Positions 17,026-23,893 of a stretch of DNA of 64,000 nucleotides are shown piece after piece. The position numbers and the translations under genes were made by a program. The number at the start of each line of letters is the position of its first letter. Position 1 is the stretch's first letter. Origin of the DNA: Acidobacteriota bacterium (GTDB lineage Bacteria; Acidobacteriota; JAAYUB01); the NCBI GenBank assembly GCA_029565065.1, contig JAKQOW010000017.1:62001-126000 (forward strand), written 5' to 3'. A model generated the notes under the pieces. It was not told the origin of the DNA. It saw only the letters and a program-made list of their open reading frames with translations, and did no database searches.

Positions 17026-18563
17026 GGTTGTCCTTCGGGGGATCGGGGTGGAGCGGGCGGATCGGGCGGCGCGAGTGGTGCAACCGCCGCGGCGGGGCCG
17101 GCGTCGAGCAACTGGCCGGTGTTGCGGCCCAGCCGGGCCATAGCCAGCAGCCACTCGGTCCGGGCGCGGGTCTGCTCCGAGCGGGCGGCCTCCAGGGTGC
17201 GCTGGGCGGACAGCAGGTCCAGAATGTCGCCCACGCCGGCGCGGTAGCGGTTGAGCGCCACGTCGTACGACTGCGATGCGCTGCCCAGCAGTTCGTCGGT
17301 GGTGCGGATCTTCTCGCCGGCGGTCTGCAGGGCGTAGAAGCTGCGCCACACCTCGTACGCCACCGTCTGCGCCAGGCTGTGGACGCGCGCCGCGGCCGCC
17401 GCCGACTGTTCGCTCGCCTGAATGACGTTGTTGGTGTGGGTGTACCCGGTGAAGATGGGCAACCGGAGCGTGAGGCCCACCGAGTAGTTGTCCAGCAGCG
17501 TGTCCCAGCCGGTATTGTACAGGGCGCCGGCGCCGGCGGTGGCGGCCACCGTCACGCCGCCGGCAGCCTGCACGCTGCGCACGCGGGCCTCGGCGCCGAG
17601 CGCCTCCGCCCGGGCGGCGGCCAGGTCGGGACGGAGACGCTGGGCGACCTCGATGAATCGGTCCACCTCGCCGGCGGCCGCGTCGGCCGGGATCTCCGGC
17701 TGGAAGTCGGCCAGGCGGATCACCGTGTTGGCCGGCAGCCCGACGGCCGCGGCCAGCGCGCCCTCCAGCGTGCGCAGGTCGCCGGTGGCCGTCTGCAGGG
17801 CCAGCCGGGCCTGGGCCAGGGCGGAGCGCGCCTGGAGCACGTCGGCGATGGTGGCCACGCCGGCGCGATGGCGCTCCGTGGCGGATTCGAGCACCGCCTG
17901 GGCCTCGCGCACCGCCGTCTCCTCCGCCGCGACGAGGGTCTTCACGCCGTGGTGGAGGTAGTACGCCTCCAGCACCAGGAGCATGACGTCCTCAAGCACG
18001 GCGCGATGGGTCCAGTTGGCGGCCCGCAGCGCTTGGCGGGCCTCTTCCAGGTCCGCCGCCCGTCCGCCGGAATCGTACAGGAGATAATTGACCGTGATGG
18101 ACGGCCCGAACGCGCCCTGCCATTCCTCGTACTTCGACGAGCGGGAGCCGTACCCCGCCTGGGCGAGGCCTTCCAGATCGACGGTGGGGAGATAGGCGCC
18201 GCCCCGACTTGCCTTGGCCGCCGCCGCCGCCCGGGCGGCGTGCCAGGCGGCCCGGGTGCTGGGATTGTGGCGCAGGGCGAAATCGATCAGGTCACCGAGC
18301 CGCCAGATGGCGTCGGCGGAAAAATCAGCCGGAGTTCCCTCCGGCGCGAGCAGGGCCGGGAGCGCGGCGGGATCGGGTGTCCAGGGGGACGCCGGGTTGG
18401 CCGAAGTGTCCCCCGGCGCCGGATGCCAGGGGCGGTACTTCACCGGGCGGCCGGGGTCATCGCCGGCCGCGGCGGGCAAAGCCAGGGCCAGTGCGGCCGC
18501 CAGGCTGACGAGCCGGACGACGGACCGGCAGAACCGGATGCTAGGCAGACGATTCAGGCACAC
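17022..18563 (-). CDS. TolC-family outer-membrane efflux protein
   Basis: 513 residues, GTG start with GAGGAG eight bases upstream. A signal peptide (LVSLAAALALALPAAAG) precedes a Pro-rich linker of about 60 residues and then the two structurally repeated TolC halves rich in Ala/Arg/Glu coiled helices, with strands such as SITVNYLLYDSG and VGLTLRLPIFTG that build the beta-barrel. It is the first gene of the three-gene efflux operon, so transcription probably starts in the 114-base gap upstream, where a 14-bp palindrome lies. The C-terminus has a Pro/Ala-rich tail (APPDPPAPPRSPEGQ) of unknown role. Confidence 0.94.
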   Translation of the reverse strand: MCLNRLPSIRFCRSVVRLVSLAAALALALPAAAGDDPGRPVKYRPWHPAPGDTSANPASPWTPDPAALPALLAPEGTPADFSADAIWRLGDLIDFALRHNPSTRAAWHAARAAAAAKASRGGAYLPTVDLEGLAQAGYGSRSSKYEEWQGAFGPSITVNYLLYDSGGRAADLEEARQALRAANWTHRAVLEDVMLLVLEAYYLHHGVKTLVAAEETAVREAQAVLESATERHRAGVATIADVLQARSALAQARLALQTATGDLRTLEGALAAAVGLPANTVIRLADFQPEIPADAAAGEVDRFIEVAQRLRPDLAAARAEALGAEARVRSVQAAGGVTVAATAGAGALYNTGWDTLLDNYSVGLTLRLPIFTGYTHTNNVIQASEQSAAAAARVHSLAQTVAYEVWRSFYALQTAGEKIRTTDELLGSASQSYDVALNRYRAGVGDILDLLSAQRTLEAARSEQTRARTEWLLAMARLGRNTGQLLDAGPAAAVAPLAPPDPPAPPRSPEGQP

Positions 18564-18642
18564 GCAGGTCGCTCCTCGTCGCGGATTCTATCCTCATACG
18601 GATCCGAACCATCAATGTTTGCAGCGCTCTCAGCGGGATCCG

Positions 18643-18656
18643 GTGACGGCCGTCAC
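18643..18656. promoter_or_regulatory. 14-bp palindrome, candidate operator of the RND operon
   Basis: GTGACGGCCGTCAC is a perfect palindrome about 80 bases upstream of the TolC GTG start. Its size and position fit a dimeric repressor site (TetR or MarR type commonly control RND operons). No such regulator is encoded in the window. A T-run follows it only on the + strand, so it is not a terminator for the upstream minus-strand gene. Confidence 0.4.
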
Positions 18657-18677
18657 GTTTTTCGACGTTCGGCCCCC

Positions 18678-19505
18678 TCACTGCAAGTCGCGCAGCAGGT
18701 CGTGCGGCGAGACACCCAGCTCGCCGGCCACTTCCTTGAGCGTCGAGTCGCCGCCGGCTTCGACGCCGCGGGCCTTGAGCCGCTCCAGGGCCACGGGCAG
18801 CCGGATCAGGCCTTCGCGCTCGAGGTCGGCCAGAGTCTTGCGGCCGAGACCGCTGCCGGCGCCGGGCGGCGGCAGGTTATCCGTGGACCGGCCGGCGGGA
18901 CCGGCTGGAGCGACCGGCCGGAGCACGTCGTAGACGCGCTGGGGCGGGACGCCGTTGCGCCGGGCGACGACGTCGACGGTCTGGCCGGCGTCATCGACCT
19001 GGAGACCGCCGGCGCGGAGGCGCGCCAGGGCGTCGTCGGGCGGGATCCCCAGGTAGCGGGCGAACTGGCTCAGGGTGGACAACTCGGCGTGGCCGTAAGG
19101 CGGCTCGCCGTACGAGGCGATCCAGGATGCCTTGACGGCGCCGTTGAACGCCACCAGATTGCGGAAGGGCGGCCATGCCAGCAGCGTGCCAGCGAAGACC
19201 ACGACGGTGAGCCCCAGGGCCAGCAGGAACTCGGGTGTGACCACCACCAGGCGGCGGGCGGCGTTGCGCAGGTAGGACACCAGGCAGGTCCAGTTCAGAT
19301 ATATGTGCAGGATGGAGGCGATGAGGAATACCACCATGAAATTGATGTGGATGGCGGAGTAGTCTTCCTTGCCGAGACCCCACAGCGTCCAGTTGGCCCA
19401 GTTGGCTACCCGGCCCTGGGGGCTGAGGAATAGCATGATCCCGGTGTACGCCATCACCAGGAACGACAGGGTGGTCACGAGCGAGACGATGCGTCGGAAC
19501 GACAT
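18678..19505 (-). CDS. DUF4405-type membrane protein with C-terminal HTH-like repeats
   Basis: 275 residues. The N-terminal ~135 residues have four hydrophobic segments with His-containing signatures HINFMVVFLIASILHIYLN, typical of the DUF4405 (cytochrome b561-like) family in anaerobes, where the histidines may bind heme. The C-terminal half is cytosolic-looking and contains three short helical repeats (LSQFARYLGIPPDDALARL, VVARRNGVPPQRVYDVL, LKEVAGELGVSPHDLLRDL) resembling a known appended motif of this family. Start at 19505 is preferred; GGAGG lies 12 bases upstream inside a GGTAC/GTACC hairpin that could mask it. Role unknown; possibly electron transfer. Confidence 0.75.
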   Translation of the reverse strand: MSFRRIVSLVTTLSFLVMAYTGIMLFLSPQGRVANWANWTLWGLGKEDYSAIHINFMVVFLIASILHIYLNWTCLVSYLRNAARRLVVVTPEFLLALGLTVVVFAGTLLAWPPFRNLVAFNGAVKASWIASYGEPPYGHAELSTLSQFARYLGIPPDDALARLRAGGLQVDDAGQTVDVVARRNGVPPQRVYDVLRPVAPAGPAGRSTDNLPPPGAGSGLGRKTLADLEREGLIRLPVALERLKARGVEAGGDSTLKEVAGELGVSPHDLLRDLQ

Positions 19506-19549
19506 GGTACGATGACACCTCCAAATGATGTACCGGGCCCGGGGCCGGC

Positions 19550-20389
19550 TCAGTCGTCGGCCAGGAGCCGGGCGGCCAGCTCCTTGAGCAGCTTGGCCGC
19601 CACCCGGGCGGTGGCCGCCGCGGTGTCGAGGTCCGGGAGATATTCGACGATGTCGGCGCCCACCAGGGGGCCCGGCAGGTTGCGGATTAGCGCCAGCAGT
19701 TCCCGCGTGCTGCAACCCCCCGGTTCGGGATGGGCCACGCCGGGCGCATACGCCGGATCCAGAACGTCCAGGTCCACACTCAGGTAGACGGGTCCGGAAA
19801 CCGTGGGCAAGGCGCCGCGCGGCCAGTCGCGCATGTCCAGGGCCTCCACGCCGAACCGCTCGGCCTGGTCGCGCTGGTGGGGGGTGCGGGTGCGCAGGCC
19901 CACCTGGACGAGCCGCGCCGCCAGGCCCTCCTCGAGCACGCGGGCGAAGGTGCAGGCATGGGACAGGCGGTTGCCGCCGTAGCTGTCGTACAGGTCGGGG
20001 TGGGCGTCGAGCTGGACCACGGTCAGACCCGGATAACGCGGGCCGTAGGCGCGCAGCACGGGGAAGGTGACCGAATGGTCGCCGCCCAGCGACAACACGC
20101 GGGCGCGGCGCGCCAGCGCGTCCGCCACCGCCGCGGTGATCGTCGCCGGCGCCGCGGCGCCGGCGGCGTCGAGGTCGAGATCGCCCAGATCCGCCAGCCG
20201 CGGCTCCGCCCCGAGATCGCGCCCGTCCTCGGTGCTCAGGTTCGTGGACTCGCAGGCCAGGGCCGCCCGGATCCGCGGCGGCGCCGCCGCGGCCCCGCGT
20301 CGGAACGACGAGTGTTCGTCCAGCGGCAGGCCCAGCAGGCCCACCATGCCCGGCTTGAGCGCTGCCGTGGTAAGAATCGCGTCCAGCAT
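19550..20389 (-). CDS. agmatinase/arginase-family ureohydrolase
   Basis: 279 residues. The binuclear manganese site is complete: H105 in GGDHS, D128/H130/D132 in QLDAHPD, and D206/D208 in SVDLDVLDP. The family hydrolyses guanidino compounds (arginine, agmatine, guanidinobutyrate, formiminoglutamate) to urea or formamide and an amine or amino acid. The start MLDAILTTA at 20389 is chosen; a GTG at 20410 is also open, and neither shows a good ribosome site. The substrate cannot be set from motifs. The B12 radical SAM gene lies upstream in the same direction, 76 bases away. Confidence 0.9.
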   Translation of the reverse strand: MLDAILTTAALKPGMVGLLGLPLDEHSSFRRGAAAAPPRIRAALACESTNLSTEDGRDLGAEPRLADLGDLDLDAAGAAAPATITAAVADALARRARVLSLGGDHSVTFPVLRAYGPRYPGLTVVQLDAHPDLYDSYGGNRLSHACTFARVLEEGLAARLVQVGLRTRTPHQRDQAERFGVEALDMRDWPRGALPTVSGPVYLSVDLDVLDPAYAPGVAHPEPGGCSTRELLALIRNLPGPLVGADIVEYLPDLDTAAATARVAAKLLKELAARLLADD

Positions 20390-20465
20390 GCGGATAGTCT
20401 GACAGAACACGGGCGGGGTTGCAACTGGTTGCGCGACGTTCGCGCGGATCGTGCAGGCGGCCGAA

Positions 20466-22046
20466 TCAGCCTCTGCCCGTCGGCGGAGCGTGGCGGCGCA
20501 ACCAGCGGACGGGCGTGCCGCCGGCGCCGGCGGTGGCCAGCCGGAACAGCGCCCGGAGTATCATGGCCACAGGGGGCAGCCAACGCCCGCCTGGCGCAAA
20601 GAACCGCCGGTGCAGCCGCAGGATCTCCGCCTCGGTCAGCGTCGCGGTATCGTAGCCGAGTGATGGCGCCGCAGCGGCGGAGGCGGCGGCAAAATCGCCG
20701 AGGTTCCGCCGGCGCAGGCGCACGCCGTAGCGCTCCGGCGATTCGAACCATGGCGCGCCCGGCTCCATCTCGATGGGGAAGACGTGCACGCTCCGGATGC
20801 AGGCGAACCGCCGTCGCAGCCGGCGGATGTAGTCGCGGGTGGCCAGTGCCCCGGCGGCCGTCTCACCGGGGAGCCCCAGCGCGAAGTAGAGCACGGTGGG
20901 CGCGCGGAGCTGGTTCAGCAGGTCCAGCCTTTCCTCCAGTTCGGCATTGGTGAACGGGTAGGCCCGGTGGATCCGCCGGAGCGACTCGTCCGCGGTCTCC
21001 GGCGACAGAATCACCCGCGAGGCGTGGTGCAGCGCCCGCCGGAACAGGCGGCACAGCTCGGGGGAGGGGAGGCCGAAGAACTCGAAATCCGTCCGCACCG
21101 CCGGCCGCAGCCGCTCCAGCGCCGCGACGAGGGCGGCGGTGTGGCCCTCGCGGGCGGGATCCGGATCGAAACAGAAATAGAACCGCTCGATGCCCCAGTC
21201 GGTCCGAAGCCGCGCCACCGATTCGGCCACCCGTGCGGGGTTACGCCGCGCCGTCACCGTGCGGCCCGTGAGGCGGCGGACGCCGGGGCCGCTCCCGCCG
21301 CACCAGGTGCACGAGCCCGGGCACCCGCGGCCGGCGAACACGCCGTGGATCACCGCGTCCCGCTGACCGCGGCCGAGCCGCTGCACCAGCCGCGCCGATC
21401 CATCCCACGGGACCAGCCACTGGAGGCGGCAGACGGTTTCGGGGTGGCGGTAAAAGCGCAGGGCGGCGAAATCCGCCGTGTCCAACTCGGCGGCGTCCGC
21501 GCAGTAGCTGATGGGGTTGTGCCGCACCACGCCGCCGGTGTCGCGCCAGGTCAGGTTGGGAATGTCCATCCATTCGCTTTGCCCGCTTTGCACGGCCGCC
21601 AGGAGTTCCGCCAGCGGCCGCTCCCCTTCGCCCCGCACCACGGCGTCGACGAACGGGCACTCCGCAACGATCTCCCCGGCGAAACGGCCGGCGGTGTACC
21701 CGCCCAGCACCACCTGCACGCGCGGCCGGGCCGCCTTGAGCTGCCGGGCGGCTTCCAGGGTGTCGTGGGTTTGGGGGTGCCAATGGAGAGAGAACGCCGC
21801 CAGCGCCGCCCCGGATGCGCCGACGTAGTCCGCCAGCAAAAAGCGCGGGTCCAGCAGCTTCTCCGCGCCCAGATGGACGATCCGGCAGCGCCGACCCCGC
21901 CTCTCCAATTCCCCGGCCAGTGCCAGCAGCCCGGCGGCGGGAAAGTTGACCCGGGCGTGCGGCCCGATCATCGGGTCGCGGAGGAGCAGTCGGGGCACAT
22001 GCACCAGCACAGCGTCCAGGTTCAAGTCGGCGGTGTCCATGTGCAT
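20466..22046 (-). CDS. B12-binding radical SAM protein
   Basis: 526 residues. Residues ~10-150 form a Rossmann-like cobalamin-binding domain (LVHVPRLLLRDP, VQVVLGGYTAGRFAGEIV, VDAVVRGEGERPLAELL). The radical SAM core follows with its [4Fe-4S] ligands C242, C246 and C249 in GRGCPGSCTWCGG, then RVILSPETADESLRRI and YFALGLPGET, typical of class B/BchE-like enzymes. The helical C-terminus has no extra cysteine cluster. Such enzymes methylate unreactive carbons or rearrange substrates. It is divergent from the small protein plus SPASM enzyme at 22243-23877, which hints at shared regulation. Substrate unknown. Confidence 0.88.
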   Translation of the reverse strand: MHMDTADLNLDAVLVHVPRLLLRDPMIGPHARVNFPAAGLLALAGELERRGRRCRIVHLGAEKLLDPRFLLADYVGASGAALAAFSLHWHPQTHDTLEAARQLKAARPRVQVVLGGYTAGRFAGEIVAECPFVDAVVRGEGERPLAELLAAVQSGQSEWMDIPNLTWRDTGGVVRHNPISYCADAAELDTADFAALRFYRHPETVCRLQWLVPWDGSARLVQRLGRGQRDAVIHGVFAGRGCPGSCTWCGGSGPGVRRLTGRTVTARRNPARVAESVARLRTDWGIERFYFCFDPDPAREGHTAALVAALERLRPAVRTDFEFFGLPSPELCRLFRRALHHASRVILSPETADESLRRIHRAYPFTNAELEERLDLLNQLRAPTVLYFALGLPGETAAGALATRDYIRRLRRRFACIRSVHVFPIEMEPGAPWFESPERYGVRLRRRNLGDFAAASAAAAPSLGYDTATLTEAEILRLHRRFFAPGGRWLPPVAMILRALFRLATAGAGGTPVRWLRRHAPPTGRG

Positions 22047-22162
22047 AGCCGGTCATCCTCGTGTTGCCCGCTCGCGGGGGCGGCGGTGAAAGCGTTGGCG
22101 TCGGCGTATGATCCTGTGCTATTAATACCACACGTTTCATCACAGGCATGCCGGGTCGGCGA

Positions 22163-22187
22163 ACGACGGCGGATAGAACTCCGTCGT
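22163..22187. promoter_or_regulatory. inverted repeat in radical SAM divergent region
   Basis: Arms ACGACGG and CCGTCGT are separated by 11 bases in the 196-base gap between the two divergent radical SAM transcription units. It may be an operator or a 5' hairpin of the small-protein transcript; nothing links it to a known regulator. Confidence 0.25.
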
Positions 22188-22242
22188 CGCCGCACAGGCG
22201 ACGGCGTGCGCGGATCGGAAAATCTGACTTGGAGGTGGCTGG

Positions 22243-22635
22243 ATGGGTGGAGAAACTGCATATCCCAATGTCCACGTCTGGCTGGATCAGATTCAGGCGC
22301 TGCTGGCGGCGGCACCGGCGGGCGCGCCGCTGACGGATGCCCGGCGGGCGCTGGACATCGTGCGACGGATGCTGACGCCGCCGGCGCCGGGCAGCCGGGC
22401 GGCGGCGGGCGAAGTTCCGGCCGAAGGCGTCCGGTTGATCTATCTGCTGGGCTGGATCAAGGCGGGTGTCGCAGCCGGCCGGCCGGTCGCCTCCCCTGAG
22501 GTGGCAGCGGCCGCGGATCGCGCCGTGACCGGTCTCGAGACCATCCTCGGTTCACCTGAATCCTCGAACACGCGCGACTGCGCGGAGTACATGAGCCGAC
22601 CGTCGCCGTGTCCGCCGGCCCGGCCTGGAATCTGA
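22243..22635 (+). CDS. small Cys-containing protein next to radical SAM/SPASM enzyme
   Basis: 130 residues, ATG at 22243 with GGAGG eight bases upstream. Residues ~8-100 are helical and Ala-rich (VWLDQIQALLAAAP, VRLIYLLGWIKAGVAAG) with no signal peptide; the last ~25 are polar and hold the only cysteines, C113 (RDCAEYM) and C123 (SPCPPARPGI). That split, a helical leader-like body and a short Cys/Pro/Ser tail, would suit a peptide substrate of the SPASM enzyme encoded 141 bases downstream, but it is long for a RiPP precursor and no leader motif is recognised. It may equally be an ordinary helper protein. Confidence 0.6.
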   Translation: MGGETAYPNVHVWLDQIQALLAAAPAGAPLTDARRALDIVRRMLTPPAPGSRAAAGEVPAEGVRLIYLLGWIKAGVAAGRPVASPEVAAAADRAVTGLETILGSPESSNTRDCAEYMSRPSPCPPARPGI

Positions 22636-22776
22636 TCCGGCCACGCCCACCGGAACGATCCGGGCGGATCCGGCCGACGATCCGGACATGACCGGCCGGT
22701 CCCGTCCGGCGGTTTCCGGCGGGTGTCGGGGCGTCAGGGCGACCCGCCGCCCTCGGCCCCGCATACGGTTCCTTCA

Positions 22777-23877
22777 ATGCGCTGGACGCACCTCACCCTG
22801 ATGATGACCGAGCGGTGCAACTACCGCTGCGTCTACTGCTACCAGCAACGGTCGCCGCGGGATCTGGCCGATGACCGGATCCGACAAGCCTGCGCGCGGC
22901 TCCTGCCGCTGGCGGCGGAACGCTGCCGGGTGACGTTTTTCGGCGGAGAGCCGGCGCTGGTGTTCCCGGCGATCCGGCGCACCGTCCGGCGGATCGAGGC
23001 GTGGAACCGCGGCGGGAAACGAACCCTGACTTACGGCATCACCACGAACGGCAGTCTCTTGGGACCCCGCGAGCTGGCATTCCTCGATGCCCACCGGTTC
23101 CGGGTGGTGCTGAGCCATGACGGCGTGAACCAGGATCGTCACCGCGCTGCCGGCAGCGCCGCCGGACTGGCCCGGCTGCTGAAATCCCTGGGCGACTATC
23201 CGGGTATCCGACTGGCGGTCAACTGCGTGGTCACCCGGGACACGGTTCGGGATCTGCCGGCGACGGTGCGCCTCCTGCTCGGTTCGGGCGTCTCCCGCCT
23301 GATTCTCGCCTACGACCGGCAGTCGCCGTGGCGCGACGCGGAGATCGTCTCGCTGGCGGCGGCGCTGCGGGACGTGCGCCCGCTGTTGCCGCCGCCCGAC
23401 CCGGAAGACGAAGCAACTCCCGGGGCATCCGGACAAACGGGCGGCGAGCGGCGGATCTTCCGCTGCCCCGCCGGTGAGACGCGGCTGGCGCTTGCGGCCG
23501 ACGGAACCGTCTGGGGCTGCCATCTGTTCGCCGATTATTTCCGCGGCCGGGAACACACCGATGAATACACCCGCTACTGCCTCGGAGACATCCGCGGGCT
23601 CGATCCGGAGGGCCTGGCTGGTGGCGACGGGCCGCTCGCTCCGTACCGTCAGCTCGTCATGAACAACGGCCTGACGCCGGGCGGCTTCTGCATGTTCTGC
23701 GGTGATCTCTTCGAATGCGCCATCTGCCCATTGGATGCGGCCCTGAGTTCGGGGCGCATCGGCCGGATCCCGGAATGGTACTGCCGGTTTGAGCGGATCC
23801 TGCGGAGTGGGCCCGTGCCGGAACTCGGCGCGCCGGATGGCCGGGAAGCCGGGACGGCGCTCCGGGCGGATGCCTGA
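22777..23877 (+). CDS. radical SAM/SPASM domain protein (putative peptide or protein maturase)
   Basis: 366 residues from the ATG at 22777, just before the conserved core; a GTG at 22723 would add 18 Pro/Ser-rich residues. The radical SAM cluster ligands are C14, C18 and C21 (CNYRCVYC). The C-terminus carries a textbook SPASM pattern: C230-x12-G-x4-C248, then C305, C308, C314, C317 (CxxCx5CxxC) and C336, enough for two auxiliary [4Fe-4S] clusters. SPASM enzymes modify peptides (RiPP crosslinks, thioethers) or convert Cys/Ser of sulfatases to formylglycine; no sulfatase lies here. The neighbouring small protein is the obvious candidate partner. Confidence 0.88.
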   Translation: MRWTHLTLMMTERCNYRCVYCYQQRSPRDLADDRIRQACARLLPLAAERCRVTFFGGEPALVFPAIRRTVRRIEAWNRGGKRTLTYGITTNGSLLGPRELAFLDAHRFRVVLSHDGVNQDRHRAAGSAAGLARLLKSLGDYPGIRLAVNCVVTRDTVRDLPATVRLLLGSGVSRLILAYDRQSPWRDAEIVSLAAALRDVRPLLPPPDPEDEATPGASGQTGGERRIFRCPAGETRLALAADGTVWGCHLFADYFRGREHTDEYTRYCLGDIRGLDPEGLAGGDGPLAPYRQLVMNNGLTPGGFCMFCGDLFECAICPLDAALSSGRIGRIPEWYCRFERILRSGPVPELGAPDGREAGTALRADA

Positions 23878-23893
23878 CCGCCGCGCTGCGGGG

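Noticed and set aside
17019-19433. 804-codon plus-strand ORF across efflux and DUF4405 genes
   Set aside because: Spans two real minus-strand genes; composition typical of antisense GC-rich frames.
20784-22499. 571-codon plus-strand ORF opposite the B12 radical SAM gene
   Set aside because: No domain; the minus strand carries a complete radical SAM protein.
22243-22635. Selenocysteine or CUAEP-type tail on the radical SAM locus
   Set aside because: The RDCAEYM tail has one ordinary TGC cysteine; reading past the B12 enzyme's TGA gives no such motif.
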